Shown: positions 8,581 through 17,152, counted from the stretch's first letter. The stretch is DNA of 64,000 bases from Sphingopyxis sp. OAS728 (GCF_014873485.1 NZ_JADBDT010000001.1:2852001-2916000); one strand, 5' to 3'. Program-made: numbers and translations. Notes: generated by a model from the letters alone, not told the origin.

Positions 8581-8905
8581 CATCAGCGACGCCCCGAAGG
8601 CGCGCGCCGACCGGCGCGACAAGAGCATCGCCGCCGCGCCCAATTTCGACCTGCTCGCCGGCGTCTCGCTGCGCGTGTCGGTCGAGGTCGGGTCGACCTC
8701 GATGACGCTGTCCGAACTGCTCGCGATCGACGAGGGCAGCGTGATCGAACTCGACCGCGCCGCGACCGACCTGCTCGATATTTATGCGAACGGCACGCTG
8801 ATCGCGAAGGGCGAGATCGTCAGCATCGACGGCCGCTATGGCATCCAGGTCGCCGAAGTCGTCGCCCCCGCGCGCGGGCTCGAAGGTTTCGAACGGAGAG
8901 GCTGA
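8573..8905 (+). CDS. fliN: Flagellar motor switch protein FliN
   Basis: 110 aa. FliN forms the lower C-ring with the FliM SpoA domain and docks FliH-FliI. The SpoA domain covers about residues 25-95: LRVSVEVGSTSMTLSELLAI, then GSVIELDRAATDLLDIYANG and IAKGEIVSIDGRYGIQV, a near-textbook FliN signature. The stop codon TGA shares its last base with the fliO ATG (TGATG). Confidence 0.96.
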   Translation: MTDISDAPKARADRRDKSIAAAPNFDLLAGVSLRVSVEVGSTSMTLSELLAIDEGSVIELDRAATDLLDIYANGTLIAKGEIVSIDGRYGIQVAEVVAPARGLEGFERRG

Positions 8906-9183
8906 TGTTCGAATATATCCTCCGCCTGCTCATCCTGCTGCCGCTCGTCGGCGGCATGGCATGGGGCAGCCTGTTGCTGTGGAAGCGCGTCCAGATGGGC
9001 GTGCCGCTCGTCGGTGGTGCCAACAAGACCCGCGCCGTCGAAATGATCGACGTGCTGCCGCTCGGTCCCGGCTCGAAGCTCGCGGTGGTCGAATTCGCCG
9101 GGCAGCGCGTCCTGATCGCGGTCTCGCGCAACGGCATCACGCGGATCGCCGACGACAGTCAGGGCGATTTCCATGCGGACTGA
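8905..9183 (+). CDS. fliO: Flagellar biosynthetic protein FliO
   Basis: 92 aa. FliO is a small inner-membrane protein that helps assemble the FliP ring of the export gate. One N-terminal membrane segment is present (YILRLLILLPLVGGMAWGSL), then a basic stretch and a short cytoplasmic domain with VLPLGPGSKLAVVEFAGQRV, characteristic of FliO. Overlaps the fliP start by 11 bases. Confidence 0.9.
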   Translation: MFEYILRLLILLPLVGGMAWGSLLLWKRVQMGVPLVGGANKTRAVEMIDVLPLGPGSKLAVVEFAGQRVLIAVSRNGITRIADDSQGDFHAD

Positions 9184-9943
9184 TCGCCGCTTCTGGATGC
9201 GCGCCGCGGCGCTCGCCGGCGGCGCCGCGCTGCTCTGCGCCGCGCCCGCCGCTTATGCGCAGGCCGCCGACGGCCTCAGCCGCGCCGTCGGCGAAATCGG
9301 CGGCGACGGCCGGCCGTTGAGCCTGTCGCTCCAGATCCTCGTCCTGATGAGCCTGCTGACGGTGCTGCCGTCACTGCTCCTGATGATGACCAGCTTCACG
9401 CGCATCATCATCGTGCTGTCGATTCTGCGCCATGCGTTGGGATTGCAACAGACGCCACCGAACCAGGTGCTCGTCGGTTTGAGCCTCTTTCTCTCGCTGT
9501 TCGTGATGCAGCCGGTGATCAGCGAAGTGAACCGCGTCGCGATCGAGCCTTATGGCCAGGAACAGATCGATATCGGCGAAGCGGTCTCGCGCTCGGGCAC
9601 CGCGCTCCACGGCTTCATGATGAAGCAGACGCGTAAGACCGACCTGATGATGTTCGCCAAGATCGCGAAGGCGCCGACCTATGCGAGCCCCAAGGACGTG
9701 CCCTTCTCGATCCTGCTGCCCGCCTTTGTCACCAGCGAACTCAAGACCGCGTTCCAGATCGGCTTCCTGATCTTCCTGCCCTTCCTCGTCATCGACCTTA
9801 TTGTCGCCTCGGCGCTGATGTCCCTCGGTATGATGATGTTGTCGCCGACGATCATCTCGATGCCCTTCAAGCTGCTGCTCTTCGTCCTCGTCGACGGCTG
9901 GGCGCTGACGATGGGATCGCTTGCATCCTCCTTCGTGAGTTAG
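9173..9943 (+). CDS. fliP: Flagellar export gate protein FliP
   Basis: 256 aa. FliP is the main subunit of the FliPQR export channel. A cleavable signal peptide ends near AAPAAYAQA (about residue 31), as usual for FliP. The family signatures are clear: SFTRIIIVLSILRHALGLQQ, and near the end VDLIVASALMSLGMMMLSP-like sequence with FKLLLFVLVDGWAL. Four membrane segments follow the signal peptide. Confidence 0.97.
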   Translation: MRTDRRFWMRAAALAGGAALLCAAPAAYAQAADGLSRAVGEIGGDGRPLSLSLQILVLMSLLTVLPSLLLMMTSFTRIIIVLSILRHALGLQQTPPNQVLVGLSLFLSLFVMQPVISEVNRVAIEPYGQEQIDIGEAVSRSGTALHGFMMKQTRKTDLMMFAKIAKAPTYASPKDVPFSILLPAFVTSELKTAFQIGFLIFLPFLVIDLIVASALMSLGMMMLSPTIISMPFKLLLFVLVDGWALTMGSLASSFVS

Positions 9944-9947
9944 CGGG

Positions 9948-10217
9948 ATGGAGGCCGACTATTTCATCGGGGTCGCGCAGCAGTCGTTGTGGATCCTCGC
10001 GCTCGCGTCGGCGCCGCTGCTGCTGCCGGTGCTCGTCATCGGCGTGCTGCTCGGCATGGTGCAGGCGGCGACGTCAATCAACGAACAGACTTTGACCTTT
10101 GTGCCCAAGCTGATCGTCGCGGCGATCTGCCTCGCGATCTTCGGCGGCAGCATCCTCGTCCTGCTCACCGATTTCACCCGCGAGCTATTCGCGCAGATCC
10201 CCAGCCTGGTGAAGTAA
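9948..10217 (+). CDS. fliQ: Flagellar export gate protein FliQ
   Basis: 89 aa, the usual length. FliQ contributes helical hairpins wrapping the FliP-FliR core. Two membrane segments surround the conserved GVLLGMVQAATSINEQTLTF and VPKLIVAAICLAIFGG. It follows fliP by 4 bases and precedes fliR by 7 bases. Confidence 0.97.
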   Translation: MEADYFIGVAQQSLWILALASAPLLLPVLVIGVLLGMVQAATSINEQTLTFVPKLIVAAICLAIFGGSILVLLTDFTRELFAQIPSLVK

Positions 10218-10224
10218 TCCGGGG

Positions 10225-11004
10225 ATGAATCCCGCCGACATCCCGAATATCGAGGCGATGCTCCAGCTGTGGATGCTGGGGATGATCCGTCCCGGCGCCG
10301 CGTTCATCGCCGCGCCCGTGTTCGGTGCGACGAGCGTGCCGGTACAACTGCGGCTGGTGATCGCGCTCGCGGTCGGGGTGCCCGCGGTCGCGGCGTCGGG
10401 CATGGCGCTGCCGCCCGAAGGGATCGTCTCGGTCCCGGGCTTTTTCCTCATCATCGGCGAGGTCGTGATCGGGCTCGCGATGGGCTTCGTGCTCCAGATG
10501 GGTCTCGCCGCGGCGCTGATCGCGGGCGAGGCGATCAGCAACGCGATGGGCCTCGGCTTCGCATCGATGGTCGATCCGCTGAGCGGCGCATCAAGTTCGG
10601 CGATCGGCCAGTTCCTGTCGATGATGGCCACCGCATTGTTCCTTGCCGCCGACGGCCATCTCGTGCTGATCGACATCGTCGTCGACAGCTATATCGCACT
10701 CCCGCCCGGCAATGCCTTTCCGTCGTGGGATGCGATCGGCGGGCTGATCCGTTTCGGCAGCCTGATGTTCGCCGCCGGACTGACGATTGCGATGCCCGTC
10801 GGCTTCGTCCTCATCCTCGTACAGATCATCATGGGCGTCATCGGCCGCTCGGCCCCAGCGCTCAACCTGTTCGCGGTCGGCATCCCCGCGACGCTGCTCG
10901 CCGGCATCGTGCTGCTCGGCGTTGCGACGCCCGCGATGGCCGAGGCGATTGCGCGCATCCTGTCCGACGCGCTCGACGCCGCGCGCATGGTGGCGGGGAT
11001 CTGA
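10225..11004 (+). CDS. fliR: Flagellar export gate protein FliR
   Basis: 259 aa. FliR closes the FliP ring and connects to FlhB. It has several membrane helices, with the family landmarks FLIIGEVVIGLAMGFVLQM and AGEAISNAMGLGFASMVDP. It starts ATG after a GGGG stretch. Followed by flhB after 3 bases, the usual fliPQR-flhB order. Confidence 0.96.
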   Translation: MNPADIPNIEAMLQLWMLGMIRPGAAFIAAPVFGATSVPVQLRLVIALAVGVPAVAASGMALPPEGIVSVPGFFLIIGEVVIGLAMGFVLQMGLAAALIAGEAISNAMGLGFASMVDPLSGASSSAIGQFLSMMATALFLAADGHLVLIDIVVDSYIALPPGNAFPSWDAIGGLIRFGSLMFAAGLTIAMPVGFVLILVQIIMGVIGRSAPALNLFAVGIPATLLAGIVLLGVATPAMAEAIARILSDALDAARMVAGI

Positions 11005-11007
11005 ACC

Positions 11008-12147
11008 ATGTCGGGCACGACCGAGAAGGACCAGAAAACCGAACAGCCGACGGCAAAGAAGCTGGCGGACTCGAAGCGCGAAGGCGATGTGCTGATGTCG
11101 CGCGAATTGGCGACGGCGCTGATGATGCTCGCCGCAGCGGGATGGATGATCGCTGCGGGCGGCTGGTTCGTCCAGTCGGCGGGCGACCTGCTTCGCCGCG
11201 GTCTGACCTTGACCACCGCCGACGTCGCCGATTTCGCGCCCGCCGAAGCGCTGATGCGCAACGGCGCAGAAATATTGCTTCCGCTTGCAAGCCTGTTCGC
11301 GCTCACGCTGGGTGCCGCGGTCGCGGGCCCGGCGATGCTCGGGTCGATCGGCTGGCGCGGTAAGGCCCTCCACTTCAAGGGCAACCGGATGAACCCGATG
11401 AGCGGGCTCAAGCGGATGTTCGGGATGCAGGGTCTCACCGAACTCGGCAAGGCCCTGGCGAAAGTGGTGCTGCTCGGCACCATCGGTTACTGGCTCGTCC
11501 TGAATAGCCTGCCGGCGATCATGACGATGGCATCGACCGACCTGATCGGTGCGATCGGCCTCGCCGGGAAGGAAATCGGCCATGCGATGCTGACGCTCGC
11601 CGGCGGGCTGGTCGTCATCGCGCTGATCGATGTGCCGGTGCAGTGGTTCACGCGCAACCAGCGGCTAATGATGAGCAAGCAGGAAGTGAAGGAAGAGATG
11701 CGCCAGTCCGACGGCGCCCCCGAACTCAAACAGGCGCAGCGCCAGCGCGCGCACGAGATTTTGAGCGGGTCGGCGCGCAAGGCGGTGTCCGACGCGACAG
11801 TCGTGCTCACCAACCCGACGCATTTCTCGGTCGCGCTGCGCTATCGCCCCGGCGTCGACGCGGCGCCGGTCGTCGTTGCGCGCGGGCGCGGCGATGTCGC
11901 GCTATCGATCCGCGAACTGGCCCGCACCGCGAACGTCCCGCTGCTCGAATATCCGGCGCTCACCCGCGCCATCTATTTCACCGCGCGCGCCGGGCGCGTG
12001 ATCCCCGAGGAATTGTTCGTCGCGGTCGCCACCGTGCTCGCCTTCGTGTTCCAGCTCGAACGCGCCGCCGCCGAGGGCACCGCGCAGCCCGCGGTCGACG
12101 TGCCCCCCTCGCACCGTTTCGATCCCGAAGGGCGCCGTCAGGCTTAA
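11008..12147 (+). CDS. flhB: Flagellar export switch protein FlhB
   Basis: 379 aa. FlhB controls substrate switching of the flagellar export gate. The N-terminus carries the conserved EQPTAKKLADSKREGDV. Four membrane helices follow, then the cytoplasmic domain with the autocleavage loop NPTH inside LTNPTHFSVALRY. The intact NPTH implies normal Asn-Pro self-cleavage and FliK-dependent switching. The C-terminal tail after about residue 355 is Pro-rich and variable. Confidence 0.97.
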   Translation: MSGTTEKDQKTEQPTAKKLADSKREGDVLMSRELATALMMLAAAGWMIAAGGWFVQSAGDLLRRGLTLTTADVADFAPAEALMRNGAEILLPLASLFALTLGAAVAGPAMLGSIGWRGKALHFKGNRMNPMSGLKRMFGMQGLTELGKALAKVVLLGTIGYWLVLNSLPAIMTMASTDLIGAIGLAGKEIGHAMLTLAGGLVVIALIDVPVQWFTRNQRLMMSKQEVKEEMRQSDGAPELKQAQRQRAHEILSGSARKAVSDATVVLTNPTHFSVALRYRPGVDAAPVVVARGRGDVALSIRELARTANVPLLEYPALTRAIYFTARAGRVIPEELFVAVATVLAFVFQLERAAAEGTAQPAVDVPPSHRFDPEGRRQA

Positions 12148-12192
12148 ACTTGTCCGCGCGCCGCCGTTAAGGGGTTCGAAGGATATTTTGCC

Positions 12193-13563
12193 ATGGTCAG
12201 TTCTATCGCCAACAGCCTCGGCTTCGGGTCGGGCCTCGATGTCAAACAGCTCGTCACCGACCTGTCGAACGCGTCGCGCGATCCCAAGATCAAGCGGATG
12301 ACCGAGCTCACCCAGGCGAACCAGACGCGGATCAGCGCGCTGGCCCAGGCACGCTCGAACCTCGATGGCTTCGCCGATTCGCTCAGCCAGATGGTATCCG
12401 ACGGTACGTTGCGCAGCACGCCGACGGTGTCCGACGAAAGCGTGCTCGGCGCCACCAGCCGCGCGGGCCTTTCGGCCGACAGCTTCGCCGCGACCGTCGT
12501 GGTGAACCAGCTTGCCCGCGCGCAGACCAACTATTCGGGCATCGTCGCCGACAAAGCGGCCGCGATCGGCGCGGGCACGATGACGCTGACCGTCGGCGGC
12601 GTCGCCAAGACGATCACCATCGGCGCCACGAACAACAGCCTCGAAGGGTTGGCCAATGCGATCAATGCGAGCGGCGCCGGCGTCACCGCGTCGATCGTCG
12701 CCGACGAAGGCGGCCACCGCCTGATCGTCAAAGGTCCGACGGGTGAAGTCGGCGCCTTCACCCTCACCGCCGACGCCGGTGCCGACCCCGGCCTGACGGC
12801 CTTTTCGACCAGCGGCGGCATGACCGTTGGCCAGACCGCCACCAACGCCGAATTCACGATCGACGGCGTGGCATTCAGCCGCGCAAACAACATCGTCGAC
12901 GATGTCATCCCGGGCATGTCGCTCACGCTGAAAAAGGCGGCGCCGGGTCAGGGCGTCGACATCGGCGCGAGCCGCCCGCTCGACATGATCAAGCAGACCG
13001 TCGGCGATTTCGTCTCGGTCTATAACCAGCTCAAGAAAAGCCTTGTCACGGCCTCCAGTTTTGCTGGGGCGGCCACATCGCTGCGCGAGCTCGAACGCGA
13101 GCTGCAGGGTCTCGTCAACAAAGTGCTCACGAGTCACGGCAGCATCAACAAGCTGTCCGACATCGGCATTTCGACAACCAAGGACGGCCTGCTTTCGGTC
13201 GACAACGCCAAGCTCGACAAGGTGCTCGCCAGCGATGCCGGCGCGGTCGAGGCGTTGTTCAATCCGCGGCGCGATGCGACGCACACCCAATTGAGCGATC
13301 CCGGCATCGCCTTTGCGCTCGACGCGATCCGCGACAAGGCGGTCGGCGTCAATGGCGCGATCGATCGCGTGTCGAAATCGCTCGATGCGAAAAAGGAAAG
13401 CCTCGCCGACCAGCTCGAAAAGATCGAAGAGCGCGAGAGCGCCTATAAGGCGGGGCTCGAGAAGAAATATGGCTCGCTCGAAGCCAAGCTCGCGGCGTTC
13501 AAGGCGACGCAATCCTATCTCGAACAGCAAATCAAGCTCTGGAACAACCAGGGTAACGATTAA
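12193..13563 (+). CDS. fliD: Flagellar filament cap protein FliD (HAP2)
   Basis: 456 aa. FliD forms the pentameric cap under which flagellin subunits fold. The N-terminus (SIANSLGFGSGLDVKQLVTD) is the conserved FliD start and the C-terminal coiled-coil region includes LADQLEKIEERESAYKAGLE. A good Shine-Dalgarno AAGGA lies 9 bases before the ATG. The preceding 45-base gap shows no recognisable sigma-54 element, so it is probably read through from fliE or driven by another sigma factor. Confidence 0.95.
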   Translation: MVSSIANSLGFGSGLDVKQLVTDLSNASRDPKIKRMTELTQANQTRISALAQARSNLDGFADSLSQMVSDGTLRSTPTVSDESVLGATSRAGLSADSFAATVVVNQLARAQTNYSGIVADKAAAIGAGTMTLTVGGVAKTITIGATNNSLEGLANAINASGAGVTASIVADEGGHRLIVKGPTGEVGAFTLTADAGADPGLTAFSTSGGMTVGQTATNAEFTIDGVAFSRANNIVDDVIPGMSLTLKKAAPGQGVDIGASRPLDMIKQTVGDFVSVYNQLKKSLVTASSFAGAATSLRELERELQGLVNKVLTSHGSINKLSDIGISTTKDGLLSVDNAKLDKVLASDAGAVEALFNPRRDATHTQLSDPGIAFALDAIRDKAVGVNGAIDRVSKSLDAKKESLADQLEKIEERESAYKAGLEKKYGSLEAKLAAFKATQSYLEQQIKLWNNQGND

Positions 13564-13574
13564 GGACCGCCGAC

Positions 13575-13964
13575 GTGACCGCTACCGCCTCGACCGTCCG
13601 GGCGACCGGACTTTATCGCCGATTGCAGAACGAAAGCCGTGCCGCGGCCGCCGATCCCATCGAACTCGTCACCATGCTCTACGACGAGCTGGAGACCGCC
13701 GTCGGCGTGCTGGGGGCGATGGTGCGCCAGGGACAACGCATTTCGGCGACCGAGCCGGCGCATCGCGCGCGCGCGATCCTGATCGGCCTCGACGTCAATC
13801 TCGACCGCGACAAGGGCGGCGATGTCGCGACCGCGTTGTCGCGCGTCTATCGCAGCATGCGCCGCAAGCTCGACGATGCGGTGGCCGCGAACAGCGCCGA
13901 CGCGCTGTCCGAGCTGCTCGAAGGCATTTTGACGATCAGCGCGGCGTGGCGCCAGCTTCGCTAG
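13575..13964 (+). CDS. fliS: Flagellin export chaperone FliS
   Basis: 129 aa; GTG start with AAGGA 8 bases upstream. FliS binds the C-terminal helix of newly made flagellin and prevents premature polymerisation. The family landmarks are YRRLQNESRAAAADPIELVT and MLYDELETAVGVLG, followed by ARAILIGLDVNLDRDKGGDV, typical of FliS helices. It is the last gene of the run and is followed by a region of strong hairpins ending in a terminator. Confidence 0.94.
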   Translation: MTATASTVRATGLYRRLQNESRAAAADPIELVTMLYDELETAVGVLGAMVRQGQRISATEPAHRARAILIGLDVNLDRDKGGDVATALSRVYRSMRRKLDDAVAANSADALSELLEGILTISAAWRQLR

Positions 13965-13988
13965 AGGTTTTTTCCACTGACGTGGAAC

Positions 13989-14065
13989 GGCACCGGCCCG
14001 CTCCCCCACCCAGCCTCCCATAGAATACTATGTCGGGAGGCTGGGCGGGGGAGCGGGCCGGTGCC
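13989..14065. repeat. Near-perfect 31-bp inverted repeat (giant hairpin)
   Basis: The left arm 13989-14019 (starting GGCACCGGCCCGC) is the reverse complement of 14035-14065 except for one A-C mismatch at 14008/14046. The 15-base spacer contains a further ATAG/CTAT mini-stem. The transcript from either strand would fold into a very stable hairpin. It lies between the convergent fliS and sigma-54 activator genes. No T-run follows directly, so it is not a classical terminator; it may be a 3'-end stabiliser, a bidirectional barrier or a dispersed repeat. Confidence 0.9.
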
Positions 14066-14089
14066 GCATATGAAGAACGCCCGCTGGTT

Positions 14090-14124
14090 ACCCGGCCGCC
14101 CAAGGTGGGGATGGGCGGCCGGGT
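14090..14124. repeat. 13-bp perfect inverted repeat
   Basis: ACCCGGCCGCCCA (14090-14102) and TGGGCGGCCGGGT (14112-14124) are exact reverse complements around a 9-base spacer. It is the second of three hairpins in the 223-bp convergent gap. No U-tract follows on either strand. Confidence 0.85.
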
Positions 14125-14129
14125 GGTGC

Positions 14130-14154
14130 GGGAGCGGACCAGAGCTCCCTTTTT
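14130..14154 (+). terminator. Rho-independent terminator after fliS
   Basis: GGGAGC (14130-14135) pairs with GCTCCC (14144-14149), followed at once by TTTTT (14150-14154). It is oriented to stop the fliE-fliS transcript before it runs antisense into the sigma-54 activator gene. Confidence 0.75.
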
Positions 14155-14187
14155 CAGCGGGTGCTGAAACTCGTATCGCGGGCCGGG

Positions 14188-15246
14188 TCAGGCGGCCTGC
14201 TGGTGAACGCCATATTTGCGCATCTTTTCGATCAGCGTCGTGCGCTTCAGCGTGAGCAGGCGCGCCGCTTCGGAAATGATGCCGTCGGCGAGGTCGAGCG
14301 CGACGTGAATCTGCTCGAGCTCGATCGTTTCGATCTCGCGCTTGAGGTCGATCGGGCGGCCCGGCGCTGGCGTCTTGGCGTAGGGCGCAGCCGCGGCCAC
14401 ATCGTCCGCGCTGGCCGGCACCGCGGCGGGACTGCTGGGGACAGCCCGCCGCGGCGCCAGCGCTGCGGTGGGGTTCAAAAGCATGGCGACGTCGTCGAGG
14501 CCGAGCGTCTCGCCGCCATGGAGAACACTGGCGCGCTCCACAAAATTCCTGAGTTCGCGGACATTGCCCGGCCAAGCATGCTGCATCAGCAACGCCATCG
14601 CCGCATCGTCGAAACGGCATTTGGCATCGGCAGGCATCTGGCGCTGGAAATGGCGGATCAGGGCGGGAATATCCTCGGCGCGGTTGGCAAGGCTGGGGAC
14701 CTGAAGCACAACCACGCCGAGCCGGAAGAACAGGTCTTCGCGGAATTTGCCATCGGCGATCGCGGCGCCGAGATCCTGGTGGGTGGCCGAAATGACGCGG
14801 ACGTCGACGGCCTTCACATCGCTGCTGCCGACGCGGACGATCGTCCGGTCTTCGAGCACGCGGAGCAGTTTGACCTGCATGTCGAAACGCATGTCGCCGA
14901 TTTCGTCGAGGAAGAGCGTGCCGCCCTCGGTCGCTTCGAAATGGCCGATGCGGCGGGCATGGGCGCCGGTGAAGCTGCCCTTTTCATGCCCGAAGAGTTC
15001 GGATTCGATCAGTTCGCCAGGGATGGCGCCGCAGTTGATCGCGGAGAACGCCTTGCCGGCGCGGGCGCCTTCATTGTGGATCGCACGGGCAACAAGTTCC
15101 TTGCCCGAGCCCGACGGGCCGCAGAGCATCACCGAGGCGTTCGAGCGCGCCACGCGGCGGATCATCTCGCGCAGCCGGCAAGCCGCCTCGCTCGTGCCGA
15201 TGATCAGCGCTTCGAGCGCTGCGTTTTCATTCTGCCCCAGTGTCAT
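14188..15246 (-). CDS. Sigma-54-dependent flagellar transcription activator (FlbD/FleQ-like, no receiver domain)
   Basis: 352 aa. An AAA+ enhancer-binding protein that should remodel RpoN holoenzyme at the flagellar promoters in this window. Walker A GPSGSGKE is at residues 43-50, the sigma-54 contact loop GSFTGA at 90-95 (canonical GAFTGA), Walker B GGTLFLDEIG at 108-117, the arginine-finger region FREDLFFRL near 168-176 and WPGNVREL near 225-232. A Fis-type HTH ends the protein (ISEAARLLTLKRTTLIEKMR). No phospho-receiver domain precedes the AAA+ module. An in-frame GTG lies 4 codons upstream, but GGAG sits 6 bases before the ATG at 15246, which decides the start. Confidence 0.9.
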   Translation of the reverse strand: MTLGQNENAALEALIIGTSEAACRLREMIRRVARSNASVMLCGPSGSGKELVARAIHNEGARAGKAFSAINCGAIPGELIESELFGHEKGSFTGAHARRIGHFEATEGGTLFLDEIGDMRFDMQVKLLRVLEDRTIVRVGSSDVKAVDVRVISATHQDLGAAIADGKFREDLFFRLGVVVLQVPSLANRAEDIPALIRHFQRQMPADAKCRFDDAAMALLMQHAWPGNVRELRNFVERASVLHGGETLGLDDVAMLLNPTAALAPRRAVPSSPAAVPASADDVAAAAPYAKTPAPGRPIDLKREIETIELEQIHVALDLADGIISEAARLLTLKRTTLIEKMRKYGVHQQAA

Positions 15247-15369
15247 TTCAGTCTCCACCGCACCGCCCGCTCGGTGCCCCCTTCGATGGATTGATGAATT
15301 GACGAAATTGGTAAACGAAAGCTTATCGGCCGTTAGCTAACTCATTCAAAACAAAGAGATATTACCATA

Positions 15370-15420
15370 TTGGCAGCAATTGGCGCGCAATCGCGTTAAC
15401 CGTCTCCGATATGCTGCCAA
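15370..15420. promoter_or_regulatory. Dyad between motB and the sigma-54 activator gene
   Basis: TTGGCAGCA (15370-15378) and TGCTGCCAA (15412-15420) form a perfect 9-bp inverted repeat spaced by 33 bases in the 194-bp gap. A related AACTGGCA lies at 15420-15427. Without a T-run it is a poor terminator. A regulator-binding site or looped operator for the activator gene is possible. Confidence 0.4.
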
Positions 15421-15440
15421 ACTGGCACTAATTGCTTCGC

Positions 15441-16289
15441 CTATCGCCAGCCCAGCGTGATCGAGATGCGGCGGTTGCGCGGATCGAATCGGTCGGAGGG
15501 GACATAGGGCTCGCGATCGGCCACCCCTTCGATTCGCGAAAAGCGTTCCGACGCGATGCCGCGAAACTCGAGATAGTGGCGCGTCACCTCGGCGCGATCG
15601 ACCGACAGGCGCCAGTTGTTCGTACCCGATTTCGCTGACCAGGGCGCCGAATCGGTGTGGCCGCGAACCATCACCCGGTTCGATACCGCCGCGACGGGCT
15701 TCGCAATCTCGCGGAACAGCCGCGCGCCGTCGGGGGTCAGCTGGCTGGTGCCGATCACGAACATCGAGAAGTCGGCATCGTCGACGACGTCGATGCGCAG
15801 CCCCTCGATCGTTTCGGTAAAGCGCAGGTTCGGCGCCAGGCGCTTGAGATCGCCCTTGCTCTGCAATTGGTCCATCAGCGTCTGGGCAAGCTTCCTGAAC
15901 TGCTGCTTGTCGCTCGCGCGCTCGCGCCCCGACGCTTCGCGCGGGCCGCCGTCGGCGTCGCGCGGGATCGTCATCGCGCGCGTCCCCGTCTGCGCCGCGC
16001 CGTGCGGATATTTGTCGACCGAGACCAGCGAGTCGCCGCCGAACAGACCGTTCGACCCGGCGGTGTCCTGTTTGGTCTGGACGATCGTCGGCGCGAAATA
16101 GTCGGCGAGCGCCTTGCGCTGCGCCTCGTTCGTCGCGCCGAGCAGCCACATCAACAGGAAGAAGGCCATCATCGCGGTGACGAAGTCGGCATAGGCGACT
16201 TTCCACGCGCCGCCGTGATGGCCGCCATGCGCTTCCTGGATCACCTTCTTGACGATGATCGGCCGCGGCATGTTGGGACGCGCGGCCAT
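15441..16289 (-). CDS. motB: Flagellar motor stator protein MotB
   Basis: 282 aa. MotB forms the proton-conducting stator with MotA and anchors it to peptidoglycan. The single membrane helix contains the essential proton-binding aspartate at residue 35 (VAYADFVTAMMAFFLLMWLL). The C-terminal OmpA-like peptidoglycan-binding domain has VMVRGHTDSAPW and ends with DRFDPRNRRISITLGWR. Asp in the MotB pore and no Na+-type markers favour proton drive. It overlaps the motA stop by one base. Confidence 0.96.
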   Translation of the reverse strand: MAARPNMPRPIIVKKVIQEAHGGHHGGAWKVAYADFVTAMMAFFLLMWLLGATNEAQRKALADYFAPTIVQTKQDTAGSNGLFGGDSLVSVDKYPHGAAQTGTRAMTIPRDADGGPREASGRERASDKQQFRKLAQTLMDQLQSKGDLKRLAPNLRFTETIEGLRIDVVDDADFSMFVIGTSQLTPDGARLFREIAKPVAAVSNRVMVRGHTDSAPWSAKSGTNNWRLSVDRAEVTRHYLEFRGIASERFSRIEGVADREPYVPSDRFDPRNRRISITLGWR

Positions 16290-17152
16290 CAGCGACCGCG
16301 CATTCCGTCGAACACCTCAGCGAAGCTTGGCTGGTTGATGTGATCGACGCCCGATCGCGCGGCCTCGATCACCAGCGGCTGCGGGTGACCGTGGAGCGAG
16401 GCGATGATCAACTGCTTGACGGTGTGATAGATGGCGGCGTCGCTTTCGATCACCGCCTTGGCACGCGTCGCGAACGGGCCGACGAGACCGTAGGCGAGCA
16501 GCACGCCGAGAAAGGTGCCGACGAGCGCCGAGCCGATCATCGCGCCAAGGATCGCCGGCGGCTTGTCGATCGAGCCCATCGTCTTCACGACGCCGAGCAC
16601 CGCGGCAACGATGCCGAGCGCAGGAAGCGCGTCGGCGAGGCTCTGCAGCCCTTCGGCGGGCTTCATCGAATGATGATGGTGGCTCTTCAGCGCATTATCC
16701 ATCACCTCTTCGACCGCGTGCGGATCGAGCGTGCCCGACGACACGACAACGAGGCGCAGCGTGTCGCAGATCAGGTGGACGAGCGTGTCGTCCTTCAGAA
16801 GCTTGGGATATTGCTGGAAGATCGTCGAGTTTTTCGGATCCTCGATATGCGGCTCGACCGCGACGGGTCCTTCGGTGCGCATCATCTTCATCAGCGTCGA
16901 GACGAGCAGGATGCAGTCGAGATAGTCCTGCTTCTTATACTGCGGTCCCTTGAAAACCTTGGCGAGCCCGCCGCCGAGCGCCTTCAGGTCGGAGCCCGAA
17001 TTGCCGATGATCAGCGAGCCAAGCGCGGCGCCGCCGATGATCAGCATCTCGTGCGGCAGCGCGTGCATCACGGGACCCAGATTGCCCCCGGTCAGCGCGA
17101 AGCCCCCGAACACCAGCAGGATCAGTACGATTATGCCGACAACGGGAAACAT
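16289..17152 (-). CDS. motA: Flagellar motor stator protein MotA
   Basis: 287 aa. MotA surrounds the MotB channel and pushes on the FliG torque helix. Four membrane helices are visible, with the family pattern GGAALGSLIIGNSGSDLKA, then LADALPALGIVAAVLGVVKT and GTFLGVLLAYGLVGPFA. The cytoplasmic loop carries an unusual HHHH run near residues 156-159. A 102-bp gap separates it from flgL; no sigma-54 element was seen there, so motAB may be co-transcribed with the flg block. Confidence 0.96.
   Translation of the reverse strand: MFPVVGIIVLILLVFGGFALTGGNLGPVMHALPHEMLIIGGAALGSLIIGNSGSDLKALGGGLAKVFKGPQYKKQDYLDCILLVSTLMKMMRTEGPVAVEPHIEDPKNSTIFQQYPKLLKDDTLVHLICDTLRLVVVSSGTLDPHAVEEVMDNALKSHHHHSMKPAEGLQSLADALPALGIVAAVLGVVKTMGSIDKPPAILGAMIGSALVGTFLGVLLAYGLVGPFATRAKAVIESDAAIYHTVKQLIIASLHGHPQPLVIEAARSGVDHINQPSFAEVFDGMRGR

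Noticed and set aside
15423..15435. TGGCACTAATTGC as a sigma-54 promoter near motB
   Set aside because: GG to GC spacing is 10 instead of 12 bases, the orientation is opposite to motB, and it overlaps the motB 3' end region.
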